Positions 48,282-59,810 of a stretch of 64,000 nt of DNA are shown here, piece by piece. A model generated the notes under the pieces. It ran no database searches. It worked only from the letters and a program-made list of their open reading frames with translations, and was not told the DNA's origin. The stretch's first letter is position 1, and every line of letters begins with the position of its first letter. The translations under genes and the position numbers were made by a program. This stretch comes from Syngnathus acus (lineage: Eukaryota; Chordata; Actinopteri; Syngnathiformes; Syngnathidae), in NCBI RefSeq assembly GCF_901709675.1, contig NC_051087.1:11641384-11705383 (forward strand), given 5' to 3'.

Positions 48282-48784
48282 CCGTATTTTCCGCACTATA
48301 AGGCACACCGGATTATAAGGCGCACCTTCAATGAATGGCCCATTTTAAAACTTTGTCCATATATAAAGCGCACCGGATTATAAGGCGCATAGAATAAATA
48401 ACTCAACGTTGCTCAAACGTTAATGCAATCACAATATAGTAACACTCGAAATAGAGAAAACAATAACAATATATCAATAACTCAACGTTAATATCACACA
48501 ACACACAAAATAAACACGTAAAGCTTACTTTAATAAATTAGTCCTCATCCACGAATCTATATTGATTGATTGATTGAACATTTATTGATCCGGGGGTGGG
48601 GAAATTCAGGCCCCAGCAGTATTCATACCACAGAGCGGGTATATAAAAGACACACAGATGGCATGAGCGCAACTCAATAGGCTCTCATTGGTCCATATAT
48701 AAAGCGCACCGGGTTATAAGGCGCACTGTCGGCTTTTGAGAAAATTGGAAGTTTTTAGGTGCGCCTTATAGTGCGGAAATACAG
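48282..48784. mobile_element. TA-flanked inverted-repeat element, CCGTATTTTCC type
   Basis: The left end is CCGTATTTTCCGCACTATAA. The right end is its complement with one missing A and one substitution. TA flanks both sides (48280-48281, 48785-48786). Subterminal blocks (GGATTATAAGGCGCACC, CTTTGTCCATATATAA, TGGCCCATTTTAAAAC) repeat those of the element at 21969, partly inverted. At 503 bp it is longer because of an AT-rich core and an embedded LINE-tail-like piece (48562-48625). It has no transposase frame. Confidence 0.88.
48562..48625 (-). mobile_element. LINE-tail-like fragment nested in the element
   Basis: TTGATTGATTGATTGAACAT, then TTTATTGATCCGGGGGTGGG and GAAATTCAGG, resemble the complement of a Rex/CR1-type LINE 3' end with a TCAA-repeat tail. 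Short, so tentative. Confidence 0.45.
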
Positions 48785-48786
48785 TA

Positions 48787-51700
48787 TATACAAATGTGTG
48801 TGTCCAAGAAATGCCCACTACTTTTAATCCAGTTCTGTGTGTTTACGTACAAGGGCTACACATGGTAGCTCTACATGCATCTCACGAATCCCCGCATCAG
48901 CATGATGGTTCAAAGACAATGGTCCACCGGGCTTGTTCTGGCATATTCAGGTGCTAGTGCTCACTCATACACAGATGCCTGCATCCACACAAATGCAGCC
49001 ACAACGTTTTCTCTAAGCAGCTCAGTCCCGAGTCAGCAAGAAGAGACTTACAGACAATTCCACAGAGGTTAAATGTTCTATTTACTATTTCAGACAGAGA
49101 CATACGCATGCTTACACAGAAAAACAAACGCAATTGAATGGCTGCTTTCTTTGAAGCTTACCATGTTAACCACAATTCCTATAAAATGAGGGCAGACAGA
49201 CCACTCCACACATGGAAAAGAAACACTGAAACACATTTTCTTTCTTGGGACTACAAGCATATAATTTAACATTTTATTTTCGGAATATTGCTCTTTTTGG
49301 TAACATTGTTCACTACATTTCCTGTAACCCCACTCCAAATTTAGGCGACACTGCGGATACAGTGACGTTTACTGGAGGATAAAGGACCATTGGGGAAAAA
49401 CAAAGAAAAATGTGCAAGTGACAATTACTTCAACTAAGGAAGTTGTGATTTTAACCACACATCTAGATTTCTCTATCTACAGGGTGCCACAAAACCCACA
49501 ACAGGAGACTGGTTTGTTTATCAGGTTTTTTTGACAGTAGTCAAGTCATTGCATTTTGGCACTTAATAAAATCCTTTGGATAATGAATGAAATGATGGAG
49601 AAGTTGCACAGTTGTAAATTTAACCCATTCTGATTTTCCCCACCCTAGGTTTTCTGTCCTGTAAACTACCACAATTCAATTAAAAAAATATGTTCTATGG
49701 CAATTGAAATCAGGCATGAGAGATACTAAGCAGCAGAATATCTGCCTGTGCTGGCAACGCAATTGTTTCATAATGTCAAACATGAACAAATCTGCTCAAG
49801 AATGTATCATAAGTAGAGAAATAACTGGATTCCTGCAAACATCGATCTGTTGTATGTTTTATTTTCACAGTTAAGCCTGGTTAGACCTGGTTTAGGAAGT
49901 GTAACCCAGTTTGAGAACATCCTCCGTGTACTGTCGTGACTAAGACTATTGTGACTATTCTTCATCGTTGTTAATTCATGCAAAACTTGCATGACCACAT
50001 CCAAAACGAAGCTGTGGCACTTCGAAAATTGGCACATGGGTGCTTTCTATAAATTTCCATCATTTAAAATTAATGATTATAAAAAATCATCAAACGTGCA
50101 CGCAAGACTCGGACAATAACGCAAACATAAACACTCATTCAAACAACTCATCCCTTGCTAATTCAGGTCTTCTCCCTCTTTCGTCTTCTCTCCTCCCCCA
50201 TCCTCCCCCTTTTGACTGCCAAGCTTAGCCCAGAGCAGTTAAATAATCACTAAGGCTTCCAGCTGGCACAATGTGCTGCCGTTTCTCCAAGAGAAGGCAA
50301 TACAGCAGACATGGCAGGACACAACAGCTTTGCCAATATATATTGATATCATGTTGAAAAATTGGGTCTGTGCATATTTGTCTGTGTGGGCACTCAAGGG
50401 AAAGTTGAGAAGGGAATTGGTAAAATGGCATTCATACATTTGAATAGCCCTATTTTATTGGCTGGGCTCTCTGAAAACTCTCATAGGTTTTTGAGTTGTG
50501 ACAGCGATGATTGCAAAAGAGCAATGTGATTTTTCAGATTTAAATTAAGATCTGTTATGAGCCATTGCAAAAGAAAAAAAAAATGTTGCTGGTATCGTAT
50601 CACCAAGACTTCACAAATACAAAGATGGGTAATCATATTTTCTGTGAAATCACATGGTCACATGGGCTATACGGCCATCATGTTAATTAAGATAGCCAAA
50701 CCTCAAACCAAAATAAAACAGCCAAAACTCGCACCCACTCAGGAGTTCAGGCTACAGATGACCCGCAAGTCTATAATAATACTGTCAGACTATGATTATT
50801 GTATTTCTTATCTACTATATCGTCCACATAAATTCAAGTGAGAATCCCTCACCAGTTTTTTTTTCAATAGGTGTTCCACTCTACGAGGCAACCTCATGAA
50901 CATGGAATAAAAAAAAGTATATTGCAAGTTCCGTACTTATATTTTCAGGCCATGAATGTTTCATTTTTATCTATCCCCACATAGGGTTTGGTAGCAATTG
51001 GTCCTGGGTTTGGGATGTGGCGGCTTTTATGAAAATCCTGAAGCTTTCAGACTGGCTTGCATTGTCATTGCACAGTAACTCTCTTTTTTTTTTTTAGGTT
51101 AGAAGTGCTATTTAGAGGAATACTCAAAGGTGCTATATGGCATGTTTTTTATCGCACTGTAGACCAGCAAAAAAGTCTGAAATGAGTGAAAAGTCACTTG
51201 ATAGATTTAATTTATTACAGGTATTTTGCAGGCTGCTTTTTCAACCCGGACAAAAAACACACAGGAGATACGCTGTGTGTCTTTCTGTCAGTAGTCAGCA
51301 AATCAGGCGTCCGTCAGTGACAGACTGAGAGGTCTGTCTGTACTTAGTGATGATTACACTGATGGATGTAAATCCACTTCCGTTAGTGCTTTGTCAGCCA
51401 TTTTTTTTTTTTACAATTTGTCATTGCTTGCCAATCGTCACAAAAATAGGGCGTCCGTCAGTCCGTCACTAATACCAGCTTCTGGTATTTAGTATAAAAT
51501 AACATTGATTCGTTACATTTAGACACTAATGCATTAACTTAAATTGATGAGGATCATGTGTATTTATTAAGAAAGGAAGCAAAAACGGAAAAATGAATAT
51601 GTGGCTTATATACACGCGGTTAGAAAATGTGTAGCCAAGAAACACACCTGTTATGAAAATAATTTAATCTAGGTTTTAAATGAATATCAGTGTTTCGGAA

Positions 51701-52318
51701 GTGTTTAGGTCAGTAGAGAAGGTCTTCCAAGCCCTCACTGTGAATGAAAAGAAAAACCCATAATAGAGCTTCTTTCTTCACGTATCCTTCTCCTTGTACA
51801 CATTATCACTAAGCCTGTACACATAATTGACATGTTTCTCGTGTATCTTAGCTTATCTTTGATTGTTTTTATCGTGATTTTTTTTGCCTATGTTTACTGT
51901 CTAGTAAGCTGAATCGTACTTGACAGGATGACTGAGGGACATGTGTCCATGACCCTTTCGACCTGCTTGTGTTTCTTGGCTCTGTCTTCCAAATGCCCGA
52001 CTACACACATCGGAGCACCTCAGGCAGAACTGTGTAGCTACAGATTACTGGCCTCAGATATTACACCTAGAGGCTGTCTTTACTCACATTTATGGCGGCT
52101 CTATTATATTTTACAAGACAAATTGTCATGTCAGCAGAACTCTGTTGGCAGAGCAGCTACGGGTCATTTTATTTTTCTCCTATTTGATTTTCAAATGTCA
52201 GCAGTTCTGCCATTTTCACAAAGGACATCAGCTGCCTAGAATATATGTTTTCCTAAGACAAATGGCATTTCAGACGTGACATAACTTACATAACGCAGAG
52301 TTTGAATGAAACAAGTCC
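48787..52318. other. Unannotated stretch
   Basis: No gene is recognised in about 3.5 kb. Positions 50215-50440 are unique with balanced composition. GGCGTCCGTCAGT occurs twice (51306 and 51450 regions) and AATACCAG..CTGGTATT forms a small hairpin near 51470. Confidence 0.4.
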
Positions 52319-52486
52319 ATAGGTGTGATTATGAGTCTGAATAGATGTTTGTCTATATGCACCCAATGATTGGCTGGCGAACAGTTCAGGGTGTACCCTG
52401 CCTACCGCCGAAAAACTGCTGGGATAGGCTTTAGCACGCCCGTGACCCTCGGGAGGATGAGGTAGTTCAGAAAATGAATGGATGGA
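52319..52486 (+). mobile_element. SINE family B, 5'-truncated, with ATGG tail
   Basis: GTTTGTCTATATGCACCC, GATTGGCTGGCGAACAGTTC, AGGGTGTACCCTGCCTACCG, GCTGGGATAGGCTTTAGCAC and CCCGTGACCCTCGGGAGGAT are followed by TTCAGAAAATGAATGGATGG. The tail shows that this family ends in ATGG repeats. The head is missing. Confidence 0.83.
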
Positions 52487-52677
52487 AGGAAATTTTAGAG
52501 AGAAAACTAGAGACAGAAAGGCATCTTATGTAAAAGTTACAAAAAAAATAAACAAATAAAAATAAATCTAAAACTCTAGTAAATGAAAAATGATGATGAA
52601 TGAATGTTGTGAATTACAAAGTTGGTTCCAATCTCGGCTATAGGCGTTTTCGGTTAAAATCACATTAATTGCCCACT

Positions 52678-52724
52678 AGGGCTGCCATTAATTAGCTGTA
52701 GTCACAATTAGTCGACTAATTGGA
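52678..52724. mobile_element. GGGCTGCCA/AGTCGACTAA repeat fragment
   Basis: GGGCTGCCATTAATTAGCTG and ATTAGTCGACTAATTGG resemble the start of a dispersed vertebrate DNA element rich in TTAGTCGACTAA. Only about 47 bp are present. Confidence 0.4.
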
Positions 52725-52770
52725 TATATGTAAATCACGGCATATCTCGCCAGCAACCAGCTGCTCTTAT

Positions 52771-52992
52771 TGCCACGTGCGGAATGAAGCAGGGTGACCA
52801 AATGCAGCTTGGACCAGGGTTTATTAAAGGGAAAAGGATGGTGGAGGACAGGATGAGGGGAACAAACAGGCAGGAGAACATGGCAACGTATCGGCAGCAG
52901 AAACAGATGGGAACCAGACATGGGAAGACATTCCTTCAATAAATCGTGGTCCAAGCTGCATTTGGTCGCCCAGCACTACTCCGCACGTGACA
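52771..52992. mobile_element. Fold-back element with 56-bp inverted repeats
   Basis: The left arm (52771-52826) and the complement of the right arm (ending 52992) agree at about 46 of 56 positions, including a perfect 21-bp core that contains GACCAAATGCAGCTTGGACC. Outer ends read TGCCACGTGCGG and CCGCACGTGACA. The 110-bp centre is purine-rich and non-coding. I do not recognise the family and see no clear target duplication. It ends 4 bp before the next element. Confidence 0.8.
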
Positions 52993-52996
52993 CGTA

Positions 52997-53601
52997 CCGC
53001 ATTGGCCCGAATATAAGACAGTGTTTTTTGCATTGAAATAAGACTGAAAAAGTGGGGGTCGTCTTACATTCGGGGTCTAGACATTATACCCATTTACAAC
53101 ACTAGATGGCACCAGATATCTTTAAAGCGAATGCTGAACTTAACTCCGCTGGCCAAAGCGAACCCCTGTCACGAAGAAGAAAAATAAAAATAGTGGTAGC
53201 GCGAAGACGGAAAATGAAAAAAAAAAACGGTAAGAAAGAAAATAGAAGAAAATAAGAGAAGAGATAACAGAAAATGGAGAAACGTAGCGACAATCTGGAG
53301 AAAAGTGGGTCAAAGATCGGCCAGGTTAACCGGCAGTTGAGAAGTTATGATGCTTAGTTTACATATTTAAATGTTCAGATATTAAGATGTGATAGACGTT
53401 TTTTGCATGATTTGAATGAGGCAACATAACATGCTTTTTTCTCTCGAATATATTGTTATAATCATTTGTTTCAGATGTACTGTAATTATTTTCTGTATAA
53501 AAATTAAATTTGGTGTTCAAAAAGTCTGTTTTCAAACTTGAGTCTTGAAAAAGACGCGGTCGTCTTATAATCAGGGTCATCTTATATTCGGGCCAATATG
53601 G
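52997..53601. mobile_element. TA-flanked inverted-repeat element, GGCCCGAATATAAG type
   Basis: The left end is CCGCATTGGCCCGAATATAA. The complement of the right end is CCATATTGGCCCGAATATAA, two differences in 20. TA lies on both sides (52995-52996, 53602-53603). GTCGTCTTACATTCGG and GTCGTCTTATAATCAGG repeat near the ends. At 605 bp with an A/G-rich core and no transposase frame it is non-autonomous. The end design (TA, CC..ATT, ATAAG, internal AAGNCG repeats) parallels the CCGTATTTTCC elements. Confidence 0.87.
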
Positions 53602-53704
53602 TATATGACCATCAGGTTGGTAGCTTAAACCTTGAATCCTTTAAGGTATGTAAAAATAATAATAAAGACAATAAAGATGATAGTACATCCAACTTGTATT
53701 AAAC

Positions 53705-53782
53705 CAGGGGTTTTCAACTGGTTTTGTCCAAGGGACCACCATTATAACCAAGAAGCACCTCGGGGACCGCTGCTTTGGCGGA
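53705..53782 (+). mobile_element. hAT-end-like fragment
   Basis: CAGGGGTTTTCAACTGGTTT, GTCCAAGGGACCACC and CTCGGGGACCGCTG resemble a hAT end of the CAGGGGTTCTCAACC type. The other end is not found nearby. Confidence 0.5.
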
Positions 53783-53927
53783 ATATTATTTTATTTTGCA
53801 CCAAAGGAGGATAGACCTATACACGCTATTCATTTGCATCTGTATGTTAAATTTGGAGAGCTCAGCTACATTTGACATAATTTGGATGGGTAAATGATTC
53901 ACAAAATCTGGAAAATAAATGTAGTCT

Positions 53928-54104
53928 CAGGGTGTATTCAGACCTAACTTTAAACGGACCAGGGTTTGATTGTAACGCTGGTCCGAACCTTTTGTGCAGG
54001 TGTGAATACACACAAACAAATCCTGGTGCGGATTAAAGAAACGGACTGAGACAGAGAAAATCGGACCGACCCAGGAAGTTTAGTCAATTTTCAATTTGAG
54101 AAAA
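53928..54104 (+). mobile_element. GGTGTATTCAGACC-type element with AACCCA core piece
   Basis: CAGGGTGTATTCAGACC, AACGGACCAGGG, GCTGGTCCGAACC and CAGGTGTGAATACACA are motifs of a dispersed fish DNA element. At 54064-54091 GACCGACCCAGGAAGTTTAG TCAATTTT equals the core of the palindromic element at 10784-10961. The right end is not found. Confidence 0.45.
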
Positions 54105-54582
54105 AAAACAGCTTTACATTTTTGGTCAACAATCGATGGTTCTAAAAGTAAAGTACTATTTCATTACTGTGTGACTGCTACTTATTTCCCAACAATATTT
54201 ATAATGACACATATTACCATGACTGGAATCAATTACAGAAACAAAACAAGTTAAAGTTTAAATAACAAGAATAACAATAATTCTTGGCAACAAACCTGAC
54301 AACAGTTGTGATGTCGTGATGAATAATTGTGTGTAGGTCAACATATGTTTTCCATGAACTGCTCATTTTACACATCACATCTATATAATAACAACAACAA
54401 AGGAATCACACTGTCAATCTTGTTCCTTGTCAACATGAGAGTCCTTTAGCAACATCATTCTGGACTACCCGTCACTACTGAATTGCGCTTATAAATTTCT
54501 GTTCTTTATATGTATGAGCACATTTAAGGTGCGTGTGTGAATGCATTTCAGTAAGGTGTATGAAAGGATTTCTATTATATTT
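54105..54582. other. Unannotated stretch
   Basis: Nothing recognised. Confidence 0.45.
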
Positions 54583-54588
54583 GAGTGA

Positions 54589-54654
<66 letters not shown>

Positions 54655-54695
54655 GTGTGTGTGTAGGTGTGTGTGCGTGCGTGCATGTGTGTGTA
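54583..54695. repeat. GT dinucleotide microsatellite
   Basis: GAGT start, about 30 clean GT units, then variants with GTAA, GTAG and GTGC. Confidence 0.95.
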
Positions 54696-56017
54696 GTAAA
54701 ATTAATTGAACGCACCAAAATGCAAAAGCATATAATAAGCTTGGGTATAGTCCATAGTGTGACGGGAAGTATATGTATTCCCCGACATCTTATGGTCCTC
54801 TCAAGTTTTATTACGATCTGCTCTATTTGGTGCATGTTTAGTCCCATTTTTCCACATTTAGTCTGGGTCGCAGCGAGAGTATGTAGCTATTTTGTAGCGC
54901 TCAATCATGGCATGTGACAATTCATGTGCCTAGTGTGTTGCATTCTAATGTCTGACAGTCTGGCGTCTGGGACAGGGTATATAGACACAGTGACAGTGAA
55001 TGCCTTGTTTGCCATTTTTTTTCTTTGTATTCAAGTTTAATGGGTCTTGGTACAAAACCTATTGTGAACATGGGGAAAGAGAGAGAGAGAGATGTTTTCA
55101 AGTTCAGTGTAGTTTGTAGTTTACTGGCATTCCATATTTCATTGGTTTACTGTTGTCATTTTTGGACATTAGGAAAACATAAAGCTCTAAGGCTTGGCAA
55201 TCCATATTTGATATAGTCGTGAAGCTCTGTGAGTTCCAGCTGTGTGCTAAAGGTCTTTTTATGACAGGACACAATTAACATTTAGGCTCCCTCTGCCCCC
55301 CCTATCAAATAGACTGTCAGAAGTCAAGGAATATGATTGAGAGGAATGGGAAGTGGAAGCAGAAGTGCTCATAATAACCATTCAATGACCCCCCCCCCCC
55401 CCCCCCCCCATAAAAAGTTTTAGAAGAAGGTAAGATTGGTCAGGCGTGGGAAAACTGTTTCGTTTGATTATTGTATAATCAATAATTACTTACGAGCCTA
55501 CATCCCAAATTTAAATTCTAGGTCATTTTACCCAGCTGCAAAAGCAATTACTGATATGTTATGCATACTAGCTTAAATAGAAAAATAAATCATGGAAGCA
55601 GATAATCTTAAATCAAAATCAGATCTCTTCAAACTGTGAATAAAAATGTGATACATGCAACTGCAGCATAAAACGGACATATCAGATCGAATGTAGCCAT
55701 CAAAATACTCAGAGCAATATCGGATACACACTCTGGCCAAACTAGTCACAAAATACATCTGCTGTAAATGTCAGCTACAACAAAAACATTGACCTTTAAA
55801 TATTGTTAAAATATGGTTACATTAGCATATCCCACAAAATGAGAAACAGAGCAAATACATTTTCAATTTGGGCAAGTTTTACTTTAATGTTGGGCTGAGC
55901 ATTTGACCTTTTTTCATGTTGAATCTGTAGTTTGTTGTTGCAGTCACAGCAAGGCATGCTTGTCAGTTGGTGTCATAACATCCTCTTGATTGTGTTATTG
56001 TTGTCCCTAACTTTAAT
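54696..56017. other. Unannotated stretch with a C21 run
   Basis: No gene is recognised. GGGACAGGGTATATAGACAC near 54970 is the only TATA-like motif noted. A GA run lies at 55078-55091. Confidence 0.4.
55389..55409. repeat. C21 homopolymer
   Basis: Twenty-one consecutive C. Length is likely to be unreliable in the assembly. Confidence 0.95.
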
Positions 56018-56128
56018 CATCCATCCATCCATCCATCCATCCATCCATCCATCCATCCATCCATCCATCCATCCATCCATCCATCCATCCATCCATCTGA
56101 ACCGCTTATCCTCACAAGGCTTGCGGGC
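56018..56128 (-). repeat. CCAT array grown from a SINE family B tail
   Basis: About 20 CATC units run directly into CTGAACCGCTTATCCTCACA and GGCTTGCGGGC, which is the complement of the SINE family B 3' end (GCGACCCTTGTGAGGATAAGCGG). The rest of the SINE is missing, so a severely truncated insertion kept an expanded tail. Confidence 0.85.
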
Positions 56129-56980
56129 TAATTTTAATAGTTTGTTTTTATTTGTTTAAGTTTCGCTACCTCTGCTGAAGCCAAAAAAAGTCATTAAGTA
56201 TTTACGAATCTGAGTACATTTTTGGGCCCATGCCAAAATCAACGTGAATGCCCCATGCCTTTTGTTGTTTTATTAAGAGCACTTTGTCACCTCACCCCCT
56301 CTCCTGCTTCATAATGCTGACTTTCGTTTGCTGCTTCTTCAAACTCTTGATCCATTATGTACCTAACTTCTCGCACTACCGTCAACTTTGATAGTGTTGT
56401 AAATGTAAACAATGTGGTTTGGTTTGCCAGGTTTGACAGTTCCCCCTCCAGGATGCACCAATAATTATGGTGAAAATAAAATGGATGCAAAATGCTTGAT
56501 ACGCAAATGTGCGGTGGTAAATGTTAAATCCCTGCAAACTACCTCAGCTCTGTCCCCTTTGCTTTGGTCTGTGTGCTGACTATTTGTGATCTACTTCTTC
56601 AATGAGTGTAAAAAAATGCCCCAAAATTATTTATTCTTAGAGATAATTACCTTGATATGACAAGATAGGGTGTCACTTTTGCAAGTCTTGCATCCTCCTA
56701 CCTGTGAAGAATCTGAACCACATTATTCTGTCTCAGTCAAACAGTGCAATTAGCAGAGTTCTGAAGGGTTCCACAGTTCCTTTTGTTTTTCTAAATTCCC
56801 CCCAAAAACACAGCAGCAGCTGGAATTATTTCCACATATTCGGTGCATATATGCCTTATTATATTTTGCTGTCTTGCATTATTACACTATTTAGAGTAAG
56901 GTTGTGATCGGCTATTGTAGATAAGACAGGCCATTAGATAAACAAAATCACATACTTTTTTTGTGACTTGTGAAATATTA
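56129..56980. other. Unannotated stretch
   Basis: Nothing recognised. Confidence 0.45.
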
Positions 56981-57237
56981 ATGGTAAATGGACTGCACTT
57001 ATATAGCGCTTTATCTACACCACATGGTGGCCAAAGTGCTTATACAATGCCTCATATTCACCCATTCATACATCAATAGGAGGATGCTGCCATGCAAGGC
57101 ACTGCCAGGTCTATACTAGCAAATTGGGGTTCAGTGTTTTGCTCAAGGACACTTCGACATGGTCACCAGGATTGTTGATCAATCCCACAACCTAAGAGTT
57201 GAGATACAAATACTCTACCACTGAGCCACGCTGCCAC
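56981..57237 (-). mobile_element. tRNA-derived SINE with L2-like tail (family C)
   Basis: On the minus strand the head GTGGCTCAGTGGTAGAG fits the A box and is followed about 40 nt later by a decayed B box. The body carries GTCGAAGTGTCCTTGAGCAA and CTTGCATGGCAGC, and the end reads AAAGCGCTATATAAGTGCAG TCCATTTACC, an L2-type tail shared by fish SINEs. It is nearly full length at about 257 bp and moderately diverged. Confidence 0.85.
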
Positions 57238-57671
57238 AATGTTAATGTTATTTAACACAAAAATAAATATTATGATCAAATAAAATTGGGTCTGCATAAT
57301 ACAGTGGTACCAAATACCCTCAAAGCCTTTGCTGCTTCTACAAAATTCTCTACACAAAAACTATAAACAAAATCAGAGATAACGGACAGTCTTTGCAGAG
57401 TCCAACTCTTAATGGATGCCAACAAAGCTCTGACATTGGTCTTACAGGGACCAAACAGCCCATTTCAAGGTGTCTCGTTCCATATACGCTTGATGCACTC
57501 CACCCAGAATTCCCCCCAAAACACAGTTAAGGTTGCTTTCAACCATGATCTTTTAACCGGAATATGGCCCACCTCAAACACCTTTTGCAATGCCTCTCTC
57601 AGACTGTAGTTGAAGTTATATTCGAGGCTGTGAGTTAAAAGTCCTGACAGAAAACTCTGTCAGACTACTAC
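57238..57671. other. Unannotated stretch with an open frame
   Basis: A plus-strand frame is open from about 57367 to 57609 (SLCRVQLLMDANKAL...) and looks like weakly conserved coding or repeat sequence, but I recognise no family. Confidence 0.3.
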
Positions 57672-57673
57672 TA

Positions 57674-57964
57674 CCGTAATTTCCGGACTATAACCCGCTA
57701 CTTTTTGCATAAGCTTTGAACCCTGCGGCTTATAGTCTGGTATGGCTTACCTATGGATTTTACAGGACTTTTAACATATTGTGAAATGATTTCTTTTGGT
57801 AATACAAGTATAGGAGTAATGAAGACATTTCATTTAAAACACCTGGGTCTTATAGTCCGATGCGGCTTATATATGAACAAAACAGGGTTAGGGTTAGGGT
57901 ATTTCTCCTAATTTTAGCTAGTGTGGCTTACATTTGGGTGCTGCTTATAGTCCGGAAAGTACGA
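57674..57964. mobile_element. TA-flanked inverted-repeat element with telomere-like insert
   Basis: The left end CCGTAATTTCCGGACTATAA and the complement of the right end (GTACTTTCCGGACTATAAGC) match closely, except for the last few bases on the right, where the TA flank is no longer clear. TGCGGCTTATAGTC-type blocks repeat inside. A telomere-like GGGTTAGGGTTAGGGTA lies at 57885-57901. No coding capacity. It belongs to the same end-sequence group as 62181 (CCGGACTATAAG). Confidence 0.8.
57885..57901. repeat. Short interstitial telomere-like repeat
   Basis: GGGTTA repeated 2.8 times, matching the vertebrate telomere unit, inside a transposable element. Confidence 0.85.
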
Positions 57965-58513
57965 CAATTATTAATTATTATTATTATAAATATGACTGTG
58001 TAATAATTTACACAGCCATCAATCCATCTGCAACGCAGTTATCCAGGTCAGGGTCACAGATAGCTAAAGCACATTCCAGGTGTCAGTTTTGTGCTCACTT
58101 TTCCCTTTGGAACTTAGGTATAACAACTCATATCCTAAATTGACATTCATTTCAAAACAAATAAATCACCATAGGGATTTCCTCTATAAATCAATAATAT
58201 AAGCCAGCCATCTCTCGCAGAGACTGTCTGGAGGAATATGCTTATTTGTGAGTTTATTGGAGAAATTGGAGTTCATCATTTCCATTATTGGCACCATCTC
58301 ACAGTCCCCGTGTATAGCTGGGATTCACCTGCTTGAATTTGATGGGATATTAAGGAATGTGATATTGTCAGGTAGCTGCAGCTTTATATTTCACTGCTGA
58401 TTTAATTGAATTGAATTTACCGGATAAATGCTTTTTTTCACATTACTAGTGTGAATATTTGGACAAGATTCATGCTTGTTTAATGAGAGGGTGGGCATTT
58501 GAAAATGAGTGAC
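57965..58513. other. Unannotated stretch
   Basis: Nothing firmly recognised. Positions 58200-58420 are unique and balanced in composition. Confidence 0.4.
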
Positions 58514-58522
58514 AAAAGGGGG

Positions 58523-58610
<88 letters not shown>

Positions 58611-58615
58611 GGGGG
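58514..58615. repeat. GA microsatellite, 102-nt homopurine mirror tract
   Basis: A4-G8, then about 40 AG units, then AA-G7, all purine on one strand and nearly mirror-symmetric. Mirror homopurine tracts are the classic requirement for intramolecular triplex (H-DNA). Confidence 0.95.
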
Positions 58616-59310
58616 TGAGAGAAAGAGCGAATCAAAGCTAAAAAAAGAGGCAAGTTTTATGACATGCTAGCCAACTTATAATGCTTACCAGGGGCGATAT
58701 TGAATAAAGATGGGTTTAGCTAGGTGGTGGTTGGGGTGTTTTTTAAAGAGGGATGGGAGGCAGGAGCCTGAACTGGAGGGGGTGTGGGGATAGGGTTACA
58801 TTGGGGACATAATGAGAATTAGTGGAAATGGGATTTTAGCATCCTTTCAGGTAGTTGGGGCTTAATTTTTTATTCTTGCATATTAAAAAAAAACAAGTAG
58901 TCTTTATATAATAAATTCCAGCTTGCAAAAGACTTAATTATTTTGGAAGTTAATACTATCATCACACATGTCCCAATAACAGAAGATATTGTGGCATAGC
59001 TGCAAAGCAGGAGTATTCCATGAGTAGTTGAAAATGAGACAAGAGACCAACAGTTTGTATTTGATAACAATTTCAAAGAATTAGTTCCATGTAAAGAAAG
59101 ACCACAATTAAGTATCACCAAAGAGAAACTTCAATGCACGTAACCATCAAATTAATATATTCCTCTCATTTTCTCTATTGCATTGTTATCTGACTTTTTC
59201 TTCAAATTTAACAACAAAATAGCTGTTTTAAAAGACCATTAAAAGTGCACTGGTAGTGTCTTTTTCTTTGAATGTAGCCTGTTTTTTCCCCTCTAATATA
59301 AAAACGCCAC
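58616..59310. other. Unannotated stretch with a G-rich block
   Basis: Positions 58720-58805 are G-rich on the plus strand. No gene is seen. Confidence 0.4.
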
Positions 59311-59520
59311 TACTGACCTCCATCCCATCAAGCACTCTTATGTGAACTAGAAGGGAAATTGTGCACCAGACCCTCTTGTCCAACATCAGTGAACCATGAC
59401 CTCAAAATAGACTTCTGGATGAATTGGCAAAAATGTCCATGAAAGTACTCCAACGTTTGTCTACAAGAGAATGCTAGCCGGGACCAACTTAATATTTTTA
59501 GACGTTCATAAAAATTGTGT
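59311..59520 (+). pseudogene. Tc1-like transposase C-terminal relic
   Basis: The frame starts DLHPIKHSYVN then a stop, matching the Tc1 block DLNPIEHLWDEL, so the catalytic Glu codon (IEHLW) has become Lys. After frame changes come PSCPTSV and HDLK, matching RPSRPTSVPDLTNAL, and then DNA-level similarity through GGATGAATTGGCAAAAATG. Multiple stops and shifts exclude function. The first two thirds of the gene and both ends are absent. It covers the same part of the gene as the relic at 30063. Confidence 0.85.
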
Positions 59521-59810
59521 TTTTGTTTCAAACAATGAATAATTGCCATCAAATTCGCAAGACCCCAATGTGCCAACTACACATTTATAATATATGGAAT
59601 GTGCTTTCTCTGTCCACTCGGCTGTCAGGTTGAAGTTCTAATTTTATCATAGTTTTGCAAAGACACAACAGGGATCCAAATTTCAAAGGATTTATATTCA
59701 ATGTGTTTAAAGTATTTACTGTAAATATCCAGATAAACACAAAGTTGTTCATGTCATCCACCCTATTGACCCTGTCAAGTCATTTCACATAGAAATATAA
59801 ATAAAAATCA
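59521..59810. other. Unannotated stretch
   Basis: Nothing recognised. Confidence 0.45.

Noticed and set aside
53102-53293. F-rich minus-strand frame
   Set aside because: Lies in the A/G-rich core of a non-autonomous transposon.
54489-54917. TH-repeat and CV-repeat frames on both strands
   Set aside because: Caused by the GT microsatellite.
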